Part shown: in pieces, positions 36,638-48,504 of the stretch | Position numbering within the stretch: the first letter of the stretch is position 1 | How the letters are laid out: each line of letters opens with the position of its first letter | Assembly (NCBI GenBank): GCA_021399435.1 | Contig: JAJTUP010000001.1 | Coordinates: forward strand, 930,001 to 994,000 | Length of the DNA stretch: 64,000 nt | Direction: 5' to 3' | Source of the DNA: Diaporthe sp. PMI_573 | Lineage: Eukaryota > Ascomycota > Sordariomycetes > Diaporthales > Diaporthaceae | Position numbers and translations under genes: made by a program | The notes under the pieces: model-generated | Seen by the model: only the letters and a program-made list of their open reading frames with translations | Told to the model about the DNA's origin: nothing | Database searches by the model: none

Positions 36638-38663
36638 TTAGACTACTACAGGTTTCTTCTTCCACATGAGTAAAGAGGCGGGTACTTGTAGCGCAGCGGA
36701 AATGCAAAGAGTCAGGACCTGGCGACTGTATCCCTCGGCTAGAATGTACCGGACTTGCTCTTGTATCGCTCCGGGAAGGGTGCCAAGGACAACGACTATA
36801 GAATCTGGATCGCCGGCACCTAGATCTTCAAGTCGTGATCGTGCATAGCCATTGAAGACGGAAGTTGAGATCGCTAGAACCATTGAACTACCGATGAATC
36901 TGAATTGCGATGAAGCCGCCAGGCCAATTGCTGATGAACAATCAGTTTCATTCTCGCATGAATGACACAGTGATCAGATGACATACCTTGGTCACGTTTC
37001 TCGATGACGAATGGTACCATCAAGAACAGCAAAGAGAAGTTGATGCCGCAACCCCATCCGGCGATGAATTGAAAGCCATAAATCCGTGATGGTATATCAA
37101 AGGTCGAGGGCAGTGTACCCATCAAAGCGAAGCCAAGCACTTGCAGGCAGGAACCTGCTATGATGAGATACAAAGGCGGGACCTTATACTTGCCGGCCAG
37201 AGTGGATGCAAATATCGAGCTGACCGGGATGGCTGCGGTGAATGGGATGAGTCTGACACCCGCATCGAGCCCGGAAGTGCCATAGACCAGTTGGAATCTC
37301 TGCGGAATGATGAACATTCCGATGACAGTGGGCCCTCCCAATAGAACGAAGTTGCTTGAAGGTGTCTGTCAGATGGTGCTTTCGGAAGTGGATGCAGGAT
37401 GTTGAGTCTTACAGTAATATTCCCACCATTTGGCGATTGGTGAGAAACCTCCACGACAGTACTGGTTCTCGGATGCTGTTGGAAAGTGTGACGTGCCTCT
37501 CCCAAAGAATGAGCACAATCCACAGAATTCCGGATACAGTCAATAAGGTTATGACGTATGCGGATCTCCATGGAAACAGCTTATCGGCCTCCTCAAAGGC
37601 AGCTGTCAACCCCAAGACGGCCAAAAGAATCAGAATTGTCCCGGGTATATCGATGCGGCCATATGTATTCTTTGCATTGTGATGCTCGGCAGTTATCGTC
37701 CGACGGCTGGTTTGCCCGTGGTGTGGATAGCCGTTCGGCATAGCGAGAATCGTTATAATGAAGGCTGGGGTGGCAATTGGAATACTGTCATAGAAGGAAT
37801 CAGTCGAGAATCCGGCGCTTGGGTTTTTGTTGATGATAGAAGTTTCACATACTTGATAATGAAGATCCATCTCCAAGTCGTGTTGGCGGCTATAGCTCCA
37901 CCAACAATAGGCCCTACCAGAAGAGCCAAAGCATTGGTGATGGAAATGTGCGCCACCATTTGTGCATACTTCTCTGGCGGGACCAGGTCGATGATGATGA
38001 TCGTGCAGAGAGAGAAGGATCCCCCGCCACCGATGCCCTGAAACGCCCGAAAAACAATACTGCCACATGTCAGTCCATTATCGCCGCTTTTCACAACGTC
38101 AGGGTGAGTCCTTACAGCTGTGTCAAGGTCTGAGCGGCACTGCAGGCGGCAGAAAATATAATAAAGATGGCAGTAGATAGCAAGAAGATGGACTTTCGGC
38201 CGAAGATGTCACTGAACTTGGCGAAGATGACGATAACGGCTACCACAGGATGTAAGTCACGACTGAATCCGACGGACCGAATTCGATTCAACGTACCGAC
38301 ATAGCCAAGCAGGTAGCTGGAGACAACCCAACCCACGTCGCTAAAACCCCCAAGGTCCTCAGTAATAGCAACCAAAGCTGTAATGAGGACTGGGACCTCC
38401 ATGTTCGTGATGAACATCATGATTGCGATACTATTCGGGCCACATGTCAGCTAAAAACTGTGAAGGATACTAGTTCACAAGACTCACGAGGCACAAATGA
38501 GCCCAAAACGAGGACCATGGATATATTCAACGGCATCCTCTTCTTCGGGCATAGTCGATGGTAGAGCTGACAGCTCGACATTTTCAGAATTCGTGGCCGA
38601 TTTGGGAAACGCAGATGAGTCGGATGTGTGGCCGTCCAGGCCACCATTCGCGTCTACCGCCAT
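36638..38663 (-). CDS. MFS drug:H+ antiporter, DHA2-type (14 TM)
   Basis: Seven exons on the minus strand: 38663-38488, 38430-38297, 38239-38116, 38059-37853, 37784-37413, 37354-36987 and 36930-36638. They give one frame of 557 aa. After a polar N-terminus of about 50 residues the transporter begins with FITNMEVPVLITALVAI. Motif A follows as FAKFSDIFGRKS, then the RAFQGIGGGG segment and PIVGGAI..TTWRWIF, the DHA2 motif C/linker. About 14 hydrophobic segments can be counted. Such proteins export toxic compounds or secondary metabolites across the plasma membrane by proton antiport. The donor before exon 6 and its acceptor (AAG) are the least certain junctions. The gene converges on the STAND gene with about 300 bp between stops and no biosynthetic core gene next to it. 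Confidence 0.9.
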
Positions 38664-40200
38664 GCTAACCAAACGGCCGGAATGCCAAGTTGGGATATCT
38701 TTTGCAGGTGAGCAAGTAGGAAAGCCGGGGCGGAGTTGGGAGAGAAAGTCGGCTTCCAGTCTCACATTGTGAAAACCGTGTGCTGTTTAAGGGAGCCAAG
38801 CATCAAACACACCAGTTGGTTGAGGCTCAAAGGCCCGCCAACCAACCAACCAACCAACCAACCGGTCACAGGCATGATCGGCAGCAAAGGCGAATGGATC
38901 AAACGGCCCCCACCATCAGCGGCAAGTTGCATCTGTTGGTGTGCCATGCACTCAATGTTATCCGAATACCACCCTTGCAGGTGCGACGTGACAAAATGAG
39001 CAAGGCTGTGTTGTTCCGTGCGTGATCCCCACAAGTACCTCCAATCTGCAACCAACATGCACCGCACTGCCTTGGGCGCATGCCAAGTGCAGTGGCGCTA
39101 GTCTGCCGACCCTCCAACAAGCATTGTGCAAGCAGGCTGCGGCCTCTTGAATCATTGCCTGATCGTATGTTACAGGCTGTATGGGTCGCGGTTGTACCAC
39201 GCCCCGGCACTTTGATTCAACAGGTTGCATCTTTGATAGCCTGCTTTCACGCGTTCCGTCAGTAGGCTCCGTTGTGTAACATTGCCATTGGTCTCACTCA
39301 GCAAAGATTCTCGTGGCGTGGCCGCCTAGGTGTGACTCCAACCTGGGCCCTTCGAAAGTGTACCTAGGTACTTGGCCAAAGAAAATTAGTTTTGCTTTAG
39401 TAACCATAGCCTTGCCGTAGAAAGCACAATGGCAACAGTCAGCACACGAAGATCGTCGGAGGAAGCTCTTGAAAAGGTTGCTTTGTACCAAAGAAGAACA
39501 CCATTTCGGATGATCTTGACCGAGAACCAATTTTCCAACGATCTCGAGCAAACGAGGCGTTCATGAGCGGAAGGGGATTGACAGTGTGGCAGGGCGATCT
39601 GCAAAGCAGATAGACGGCACAGCTCTGGGAGGATTTGAGCGGTTGGCAAAGATTTCGGCCAAAAGCCGAAGAAAATCAGACCCCGGCCCACATTAGTGTG
39701 AGCTTACAGCTGAGCCGTATGACGCCCAATGGACAGGAATAGGTGTGCAATGGGAATCTATCCATGTTCCAACGTTTGCATTGCTTATTGCGCCCCCAAA
39801 ATGCACGATGAATGGACTCGTGGGATGCAAATAGATTGTATCCAGTGCCAATCAAATAAGAATTCTCACGTTTCCCATGCCGACGCATCGTTGAACATGT
39901 AGATTGCGGTTGACTGTTGGCTTCCTTTAAACTGAGGCAAAATCCTGCGCGCGGCTTCATGACCAGTAGAGCCATCATTCAGACTTGTGTGTAGGGTATA
40001 ATCGGAGCCGTCCGAGGCACTCATGGCCAGAGTCCCTCTTGTAGTCAGCGGTTTGGCCACATGTGGATAGTTATATATCTTGCCAAGTACTGTTCTGAGT
40101 GAGCAAGCCTGCCCTGCCTTGCTCAATCGGGTTCCGAACGCTGTATCCACACGCTTCCCATCATCAATTCATCTGCACCAGGAGCATTCCACTCTCCACA
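38664..40200. other. Intergenic between divergent genes
   Basis: About 1.5 kb between the DHA2 transporter and the second rhodopsin-domain gene. A CCAA tetranucleotide run lies at about 38837-38862. No open frame shows a recognisable domain. Confidence 0.5.
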
Positions 40201-41698
40201 ATGGAATCAACGGGGCCCTTATCGCCCGAACAGACACAACAGACTCTAAACATGCCTGCAGCGAGACCACCGGCTAACAGCGTCCAAAATTTGGAAGACC
40301 CTCCCAACGACAACAAATTAGCTGTTGCAGTGATAGCCACGTGTATGGTTCTGTCGACCGCCTTCTCCGTACTGCGTGTTTACAGTCGAGTATTCTGTGC
40401 AGGGAAAGTGAAGCTCGAAGACTGTAAGTGTCATCTGAGCCTTGGTCAAGGTAATATGCTAATCGTCGACAGATATGGGAATTTTGGGGTTTGTATGCTG
40501 AGGCCTGACCAAGTCTCCCGATGATTTTGAGTCAACTGACCAAGTGCAATAGGTGTTTTACGTCGCAGGGACGTGCGTCTTGGCTAGAGTAACTTCAGGG
40601 GCTGGCTTCTTTGTTCACTTATGGAACTTGCGGCTTAGGAACCTTGAGAGCTTCTTATACGTTGGTTCCCTGGCAACGCATTGACCTAACCAGTTGCTGA
40701 CTCGTAGCCAGGAATATGTTATCACTACCATTCTATGGTGTGTCTCGGTGGCGTTTGTCAAGGCAGCGATTATACTCGAATGGACACATATTTTCATCCC
40801 TCGCTCGACCCGAAATCTGTTCTATTGGATCTGCTGTATCATGCTTTCGGTCAACACATGCCTATACATCGCGACCATCATAGCAATTAACGTCATCTGC
40901 ACACCAAGAGAAAAGATATGGCGTCGTTGGATCCCAGGGAATTGTCAAAACATCGAGGCTTTCAATCTTTCCATCACTACGTTCCACCTATTCTTCGACA
41001 TTCTTCTTTTATCAATACCTCACAGGATCATCTGGACTTTAGGCATGTCCATCCGTCAGAAGATCGGAGTTTCCTTCATTTTTTCCGTTGGGTTGATGTA
41101 TGTCGATCCCTCCTCCTGCGCATCGCAAGTTATCGAAGCGTAATCGAAAAGCTAACTAGTTGGGATTTATCACTATAGTCTTTGCGCCTGCGCAGCTGGG
41201 CGCGTCGCTTCTGCGGTCGATTTGAGCCTAAACGATGACAAGTCCTACGCGTACTCACAATACCTCTTGTGGGGGCTTGGCGAGGCTACAAGCACGATAG
41301 TAGTCTTCTGCGCTCCAGCAATCCCAATCATGTTCAATCGTGGCCGCAGAGAGTCCAGACTGAAGATGTCCGCGTCCTGGTCTGCTAGTCCGCGACGACG
41401 CCCGTCCGAACATCGTCAACGGCCGTGGCCTCGAATTGCTCCAAATAGCGCGGCTGTGGACGAATACCATCGCATGAACGAGGGGAGTGCAACTCAGCTT
41501 GCGCAGTTCGGGCAGAGTGATTCTGGAATGGGCCATCTGCAACGCCAGGAAGAAGAACACCCCTTACATAGCTACCTAGGGATACTCAAGACAACTGAGA
41601 TTGAGATCACGACCCACACAGAGACGGATTTGCCCATTACGAGCCACAGAGATGAGGAACTACGACATCCATGGAGGGAAGTTCGAGTCGAGACGTGA
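40201..41698 (+). CDS. Integral membrane protein with fungal rhodopsin (SAT4/PTH11-like) domain
   Basis: Five exons: 40201-40423, 40473-40492, 40553-40660, 40712-41097 and 41179-41698 (418 aa). The 20-bp second exon and its GTATGC donor are inferred from frame. The domain starts at about residue 38 with LAVAVIATCMVLSTAFSVLRVYSR, then VKLEDYMGILGFVFYV and the VKAAIILEWTHIFIP helix. Next are the loop INVICTPREKIW..WIPGNC, FHLFFDILLLSIPHRIIWTLGM, SFIFSVGLI, and the last helix LLWGLGEATSTIVVFCAPAIPIMF. The Arg/Ser-rich tail of about 120 residues is probably cytosolic. It lacks the N-terminal CFEM domain found in some PTH11 proteins. Ligand and role are unknown. It is one of three genes of this superfamily in the window and is not a recent duplicate of the others. 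Confidence 0.83.
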
Positions 41699-43514
41699 GA
41701 TGGGTGCTTTCGGGAACAAGATGCACAAGGGCATGAGTCTAGGCAGAGGGGCCGAGCTCTTCGCGGCGACATGGGACGGACAAATAAATGGTATTTCTTT
41801 CCTGAGTGCCATTCCACAATTCTTTGCACCGAATTCACCTGCTGCGCGATACCTGCGATACCTTCTATAGTGTGATCTGCCATGACTGAATATCTTTTCT
41901 TATTGACAATGCTCTTCCGTTGTCCGCGCGCCTCTTTTGATAGCATTGAGTACAAAGATCGAGTGCTAGGAACAGTCAATGAATGTTCTTACACGAATCT
42001 CAGATATGACACCCATTTCGCCACCATCCACTGTCCGTTCGCGAAGTTATCCTGCCCTACGGTAGCTATCACAGCGAAGCGTCTCCGACCTTGTCCAATA
42101 GCAGCTGAGGAAAACAACGGAACGTGTAAACCAGTAGAATGAGGGGAAGAAGCAGCTTCGTTGGAACTTCCAGAGAACAGTGATTTGACCCGCAGATTTC
42201 GGTAGGTACGCTGGTGGCAAGAGAATGACAGGTCGGAAAACAGGCGTCGCCTGTGCACGGTGAAAAGGGACGCGTGGGAGTCATGCACAATTACAGTATA
42301 TACCACCAACAATTTCGCCAAGCAAGACCGGGCCTCGTCCGCGGAGTTGTTTTTGCCGAACTGCTTTCAATGTCTGGCGGAGAACACAAGGGTACCAAAG
42401 GCTCCTCAGAGCCTCATTCTGCAATAATACGTGTCAATCAGAATGTATTGCACTTGCAGTCTTGGCAGGCATTCTGATGTTTTATTTAGAAAAGAACCTT
42501 GGCGGTGGGGTAGTAATGTGACTTGTCCCGCTTGTGCCACCCCATCAACGAGCTGGAACGGCGGTGTTCCTTATGCATGTTGGTGAGGCTGCGGCGAGGG
42601 ATTCTCTCGTCCAGGTGATGGTTGGCTGCAGCGGGGCCGAATCTGATTCGCGGTAGAGAACCAACAGCAGACGAGGGATATGGGGCTGAGGGGATTCTGG
42701 TACGGATGTGACAGATGCCACTTCCAACGGTTCCATTTTCCGGTAAGATCTGCCCATCTTGATAGTAATGCCAAGTCTGGCCTCCCTTCATGTCTCAGTT
42801 GGAAAGAAAGCCTGCAGTTACAGCGCATGTTGGTGATCGCATCTTGTCGCAAGGATTCTATTGGCAAGTGCATTTTTTACCCTCCCCCCAACCTTGCGCG
42901 GCGTAGGTGCACAAGTCTGGGCCCCCCTCCCAATTTGGGCCACCACTTTTTTTTTTTGGGTGCAAACGCACCCGATTAAACTTACATTCCAACACCTATT
43001 TGTCAAAATTAAACAAAATAAAAAAAACTTGATAAATAAAACTACATCAGATATATATATCTGAAGGTTAGTGGATCGAATGGGTCAGGTAGCAGTAGGG
43101 TGCACTGGAGGTCTTGGTGGGACGCTTGAGAGTGGTTCGGACAACTTTGTATTGAATTCGAGTGGGCTTCTGTCAGCCCTCCTCACAGTCCCTCCGACAT
43201 TGTCTCAACCCTGGGCACGCTGCGGTTGGCTCTGGTGCGCAGATAGGGAGGCCGGAAAATTCGGCCCTCGGACCCACTATCTTTGGCTTTAAATAACCAG
43301 CCAACCCTAACCCTGACAGTAACCAAACTAAATACAGATAAACTTCAGAAATCAGGCTATCCAATGAACTAGGTTACATGCTTTTTGGGTAAGAAATAAG
43401 GGGAATGCAGAGGTTCGAAGTTAGGGTCTTACAATAGCCCAAAAAATCGACTCACGGCCACCAAACTCATCTGCCGGCGCGCACGCCACATAGGCACTTA
43501 GCCGAAAAAGTGCC
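41699..43514. other. Intergenic, no gene recognised
   Basis: About 1.8 kb downstream of the second rhodopsin-domain gene. Frames at 42486-42791 - and nearby have no motif. From about 42880 the sequence changes: a C-rich run, a T run at 42949-42958 and short AT-rich stretches mark the left shoulder of the low-complexity zone that begins at about 43.5 kb. Confidence 0.45.
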
Positions 43515-43562
43515 AAGTCTAGGGTAACTCCCTACGTGAAGTCTAGGGTAACCCCTTACGTG
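43515..43562. repeat. 24-bp tandem duplication
   Basis: Two adjacent copies of AAGTCTAGGGTAAC followed by C/T-variable bases and TACGTG, differing at two positions. Read directly. It lies at the left edge of the AT-rich tract. Confidence 0.8.
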
Positions 43563-43591
43563 TAGCGCCCACACAAGCGTTTCCGTTTAAC

Positions 43592-43658
43592 AATATATCC
43601 TTATATATATCCTTATATATATCCTTATATATATCCTTATATATATCCTTATATATAA
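43592..43658. repeat. Minisatellite, 12-bp unit TATATATCCTTA
   Basis: Five to six head-to-tail copies of a 12-bp AT-rich unit, leading straight into a strongly AT-rich, gene-free tract that runs to about 43890. Composition is unlike the surrounding genes. Confidence 0.88.
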
Positions 43659-43890
43659 GTTAATTAAATTTTATAGAAAAGTAAAAAGACTATTGCTCTA
43701 ATAATTAAGCTGCTTTTAAGTTATAATGCTCTATAATTAAAGATAACTTTTAAAGTCTACTTATAACAAGTAAAATTAACTTGTATAAAGTATCTAATAA
43801 CAAAAATACTATTGTAATACTGTTTTACTTATATAAAGATAAAACTAAATATATACTTAAGTATTAAATGAGAGATTTATCTTCATTTAC
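43659..43890. other. AT-rich tract, left flank of the accessory island
   Basis: A run of about 230 bp dominated by A and T with frequent TTA/TAA triplets and no coding potential. This is the composition expected of DNA exposed to repeat-induced point mutation or of a relic transposon. A matching tract lies at about 47330-47620. Confidence 0.6.
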
Positions 43891-44014
43891 ATGAAGCCTT
43901 TTTCTTTTATAGCGAGGTGTGGGACAATTGGCTGTGCATTCCCTGGGGGCCTGTAGTACCTCGCTGCAGTGGGGGATCGACCGTGAGTCCTGGTTCAATG
44001 CGCCAAGAGCCTAC

Positions 44015-44036
44015 TGAGGTATCTTGTGATACCTCA
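44015..44036. other. Perfect 9-bp inverted repeat with 4-base loop
   Basis: TGAGGTATC, loop TTGT, GATACCTCA. It is a perfect hairpin between the AT-rich tract and the SDR gene. Function is unknown; it could be a terminator-like structure of a relic element or chance. Confidence 0.6.
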
Positions 44037-44110
44037 ACGACATGAAATTAGCTTGCTTGCCGAAGTCCTGCACGTCGCGAACCGAGCGTGACACAGGGAG
44101 TGGTGGCTTT

Positions 44111-44150
44111 GCTCACCGAGATTTGCATCAGTGCGGCTCAATGGGAAAAC
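44111..44150. repeat. Dispersed repeat, copy 1 (direct match at 48465-48504)
   Basis: Begins GCTCACCGAGATTTGCAT and continues through GTGCGGCTCAATGG. The copy at 48465 matches nearly base for base over about 40 bp. The pair brackets the SDR and the third rhodopsin-domain gene. Confidence 0.7.
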
Positions 44151-44294
44151 CCCTGCTTGCAGGTATTAGCTCTCGCACTCGTTACTTCTTTTAAGCATGG
44201 GCTGTGACACATTAGGATGGGTAAGATGCATTTGCTAGACACCTTCTTCGAGATCCTCAATCTCTTCAAGACTCTATTACCAGACACACTCAAA

Positions 44295-45372
44295 ATGGAG
44301 CAATTCACTATCAACAAGGAAGACTTGACCGGACTCTCTGGCAAGGTTGTTGTAATCACCGGTAATTTACTCGCATCCTTCTGAACTTGCCTCGTTTATG
44401 GGCCCACTGACCTGATGACCTCTAGGTGGTTCATCCGGAATCGGCCTCGCCACTGCGTCTCTGTTGCTGGAGCTCGGGGCGTCAGTCGTGGTTGGTGACC
44501 AGAACCCTCTCCCGGAGGCTTTTGCCGCCCAACACCAGCAACGTCTGACCCATGTCTCTACCGATATCACGGTGTGGACCTCGCTCCTGAACTTGTTCAA
44601 TGTCGCTATCTCCCAACACCAAAAAATTGATCACGTCTTCACTGCCGCTGGAATCAAGGGCTTTCGAGCAAACTATCTGGGTGAAACCTTCGACCCGGAA
44701 ACAGGAAACCTTCAAGAGCCATCTGCAGACACGTTCAACATCAACCTTCGAGGCTCCATCAATACTGCTTACTTGGGCCTATACCATATGCGACACCAGT
44801 CACCTCAGGAAGGCTCAATCGTTCTCATCGGCAGTGCTGCGGGTTTCACCCGTCTCCGGACCATAGACTACACCACGTCAAAACATGGTGTCCTCGGATT
44901 CATGCGTGGGCTGATGCCTGCTCTGAACGATTATCCCGGCAATATTCGGGTTAACTGCGTCTCGCCGTCATGGACACGCACGGCAATCCTTTCCACAATG
45001 GTGTTTGACCATCTTGGCTACGGAGAGCTGTTGCAAGACCCTGAGGTTGTCGCGAGGAGTGTCGTTCTGTGCATGGCAGATGGGAAACGACATGGCCAGA
45101 ACATCTATTCACGACAAGGAAGCTTCTGGGAGGTGGACAATGTCTTTATGAAGCTCAGCAGAGACATTGTGGGCGAGGTGGACGAAGATGTGGTCAGTAT
45201 TATCGTTTGCTTTCCTCCGCGATCGTCTGTGAAGGTGCACATGGCTAACCGTAGGCTCCAGGTCGTGAAAACAGTTCTGAAGCATCGGGCTGAGGTAATG
45301 GCGCTGGAAGCTGCCAAAAAGGCCAAGCAAGAGGAGGGCACGGTGACCAAGGAGGAGCAGACCCAGGCGTGA
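44295..45372 (+). CDS. Short-chain dehydrogenase/reductase
   Basis: Exon 1 is 44295-44361 and exon 2 starts at 44426; the unspliced remainder runs to 45372 (337 aa). A possible second intron, 45193-45261 (69 bp, GTCAGT...CCAG), keeps frame; if removed the product is 314 aa. The NAD(P)-binding glycine motif TGGSSGIG is at residues 22-29 and is split by the first intron. Asp about 47 after the second strand suggests NAD preference. The catalytic residues Ser159, Tyr171 and Lys175 (YTTSK) are present, with NINLRG upstream for the active-site Asn. The C-terminal 60 residues are charged. Classical SDRs oxidise or reduce hydroxyl/keto groups; the substrate is unknown. It is convergent with the third rhodopsin-domain gene and lies inside a repeat-flanked block. 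Confidence 0.88.
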
Positions 45373-45722
45373 TGTAACACAACGGAAGACTGATCGTGAC
45401 AACTGAGCTCTTGATCCTCAGACTCCACGACAAACAATTACAACACGTACACTTGATTGAATGCGCTCATCGAGGAAGTTTTCTAGCAAATTGAAATTTA
45501 GTCTTTGATGGATATTTCTGCACTTGTTTACTCTCCTGCCTCCATATTCTCACCACGGAGATCTCCAGAAGTCTTGATACTTGCTTGTGAACTTAGACGA
45601 CCTGAAAAGATGCTTTTCCTTTTTGGTCAAGACCTTGAGGCCGTCTTCTGATATGAGTAGTAATTGAAAGCTTTTAGTTCATAATCAAACGAAAGAACCA
45701 ATCTAGTTATTACACCGAGTCA
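45373..45722. other. Short intergenic region between convergent 3' ends
   Basis: About 350 bp separating the stops of the SDR and the third rhodopsin-domain gene. Nothing else is visible. Confidence 0.6.
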
Positions 45723-46899
45723 CTAAATTCCACCTCTCCACCTACCGTCTCCCTGGTAGTATCTGGTATGATTCTCATGGCCGACGTGGTCGATGAGCTC
45801 TGTGTAATTTCCATTGCCGAGTGTCGTACCAGTGACGGTTGTTTGCATGATCACGGGGGTGTCATGCGGTGTCTTGTTTTTCCCACCCGATCCAAAAGTC
45901 ACCAAATTGACATTTTCACGTGGTTTGAATGTCGGCTTCTTTCTTCCAAAGCCCCTCCCGCGAAACACAGGCATCATCGCAGGCAGGCAACCCACGACAA
46001 TAGCCATGCAGCCCTCAACCTCTGTCCACATGTTGCCTAGGGAGCCACCAGTCCACGTAAAATCACCAAAGTCGAGGTGTGTGAAGTACCATGTCCGCAG
46101 GATCGAAATCGCCACAACGAAAGACCCGAAAAGGAAAAGGAAAGTCAACTGAAGCTTGCGTCGAACCGTGGTATTAAGGCACCAGACGTTGCGTATCGGC
46201 AGAAAAAGGATGATCAGATCGAAGGCCGCATTGATTGAGCATATCCAAAGCAGCATGTATGTGAGATTGAGGCACGCCAGTGGGTGGACATCTGGATTCT
46301 CAAGCGTAGGAACTTGATACGGAAGGCAGAGCGCTGTGAGAACACTCATTCCAATGATGCAATAAACGGTCGATCCGACACCAACGGCGACCAAGACCAA
46401 TTTGAACCTCTTGGAAGGGAATAGCCGTCGATATTGAAATAGGATAGACAATTTTGAGAAGCAAATCGATGGGAAGTAGAGTGCGTCCGAGGCGATCACT
46501 GTCCTCAGAAAGGTGCCAATCTGGTCCGTGTGCTCCAAAACGAGGTAGATTTCGTGTCGGCCGAAGCCCAGGCTCGTAAGACGCAGAAGGACGGCTGAAG
46601 AAACTGTCGCGAATAACTAAAAACAAAATTGTTGTTAGGTCCAGTAAATCAGCGGTCAGTGCGTGCTTGGAATATAGGTATCTCACAAGAGCAATAATGG
46701 ACGTGTAGTCGTCCCACCACAAATCCAGCCCTTGGAGATGTCGGCCATAGACACGAAGACCCCCACAAACATAAGCAAGTAGCAGGCTCACTCCGATAGC
46801 AGCATAAATGTTTGGCTGCAGAGTCTCCTCATAGAGGGGGACTTGCTCCTGTAGGTAATGCGGCAGTTGCGCAATGATTGCGGAGATGTTTGTCGCCAT
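45723..46899 (-). CDS. Integral membrane protein with fungal rhodopsin (SAT4/PTH11-like) domain
   Basis: Two exons on the minus strand, 46899-46687 and 46616-45723, with a 71-bp phase-0 intron (GTGAGA...TTTTAG), giving 368 aa. The ATG at 46899 gives the usual family N-terminus; an in-frame ATG 23 codons upstream is also possible. The family order is present: IYAAIGVSLLLAYVCGGLRVYGR, LWWDDYTSIIAL, then FSKLSILFQYRRLFPSKRFK. CLPYQVP with a conserved cysteine, NAAFDLIILFLPIRNVWCL, RRKLQLTFLFLFGSFVVAISILR and the terminal helix GCMAIVVGCLPAMMP follow. The polar tail of about 85 residues is probably cytosolic. Ligand is unknown. The convergent SDR neighbour and flanking repeats suggest the pair may have moved together. 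Confidence 0.85.
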
Positions 46900-47329
46900 G
46901 GAGAAGTTCTGATGCCGCGTCTGTTTTTCTTTGAATTGGGGAGAAGTAAAATTGCTGTTGAAAATCATGGGCAGGATAATGACAGACACTTGGAAGCTGG
47001 AGGTGCACGCTAATCGCCAACGAAAACTCCGCTTCCTTTCACCAGGGCAACTCGACTCTCCGAAGTAATTAATCGAGGGAAGATGATATGATGGGAATGG
47101 CCTTCATGTCCGCAGGCAGGGAGCCCCCAATGCAACATTCAAAGCTGGGTGCGAACCACAGCCTCTTTGTGAGGACACAATTAATTAGCTCGGGCCCGAA
47201 TCTGTCCTTCAGCCAACATACCAACATACATGACAACGTGTGCATGAGTCGTTGGATGAGGTACCGGTACTTCAAACAACCTGTAGAGGCCTAAGCCAAA
47301 CAGAGGCACGGCTCGACTGGTAATTAGGT

Positions 47330-47620
47330 AATAAATATCACTCAGATCTATTTAGAGCTCAGTAAACTTCTAGGTATACATTCTGCAAATAATAAGTAGT
47401 GTAATAGAAGCTCTGGAATATAATTCTATATATATGTTAAATCTTTATAAAAAAGACTTTACTATTATTCTTTTATTTTATTTTTAAGGGGCCTGAATAT
47501 TATCCTAGAAACCTAAAACAAGCAAGTCTATAATAACTAGATCCCTAAAATGTCAAGTGTTAGTTTTTTTTTTTAAAAAAAAAATCAATAATTAAGTTAA
47601 GAGTTTAAGACCCAGCTTGG
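47330..47620. other. AT-rich tract, right flank of the accessory island
   Basis: About 290 bp of A/T-dominated sequence with a T run followed by an A run at about 47563-47583. It mirrors the tract at 43659-43890. Consistent with RIP or relic mobile DNA, but not diagnostic. Confidence 0.6.
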
Positions 47621-48464
47621 TAAGGCTCTACTGAATGCACAAAGTAATGAGAGCCTGACCCTACTTCCCCACAGGCAGGCCCAAAAAAAGACTAGCACTT
47701 GCACTGAGCCGCATATGTGCATAAGTTCATCCGATTTTCTTCCGGGTGTTGGTGCTCCTGTCAGCAAGTCTCCATTGGGCTGATCAGCCCCTACTTCTTG
47801 TGTCCCAGGAGCGGGCCGGGCTCCGCATTCTGCACCTGATATTGGATGTGACAAAATGGACATCAGTTGTGCCTACACTAGATGTGAGTGGATTTCTTAT
47901 CAGAACCCCACAATTCCATGTCGATCCATGCTTCCTAAAGCTCCGTTCGCTTGAGTCGCCAATGAGCAGAGATTATTATGGTGTCATGGAGCAATACCAA
48001 CACTATCTGAGGTAACATCCAAAAGCCTTGGCTTTTATTTGCAACAGTCCATGTATGTCTGGGGTCAAGTATGCGAACATTGTGTGCAAATCACACAGAC
48101 AGTGGTTGGTACAAGGGTGTGATGGTTTCATTCTGATCCCAAATTAGCCCTGTGTATGCGTACTCCGTTCCCAGTCCACCACCACGACTGACCTCGGGTG
48201 AAGGTGCTCTATAGGCGGACACGCCCAAAGCCGCCCCCTGGAGTCTTGCACAGCAAGTCCGCTTCGTAAGGTCGCATCAAGCTGTTCACCGTTTCGCCGG
48301 TCCCACGCGAGAGATTGACGAAAACAGGCAAGTAACCCCCCCCCCCGGGGGCGGGGGCAGTGCCACATACCAGCGCCGCCGCGCATCGACCCGGAACTGG
48401 AGCTAGACCAGACTGCTGAGGGGGCACGGGGATAATTGTGCTTCCTGAGTAAATTGAATAGTAG

Positions 48465-48504
48465 TGCTCACCGAGATATGCATTAGTGCGGCTCAATGGA
48501 AGAC
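48465..48504. repeat. Dispersed repeat, copy 2 (direct match at 44111-44150)
   Basis: Begins GCTCACCGAGATATGCAT and continues GTGCGGCTCAATGG, with only a few differences from the copy at 44111. A weaker, inverted match around GAGCCGCATATGTGCATA lies at about 47706-47723. Confidence 0.7.

Noticed and set aside
43301..43314. CCCTAACCCT stretch that looks telomeric
   Set aside because: Only about one and a half units, far from any end; too short to call an interstitial telomere repeat.
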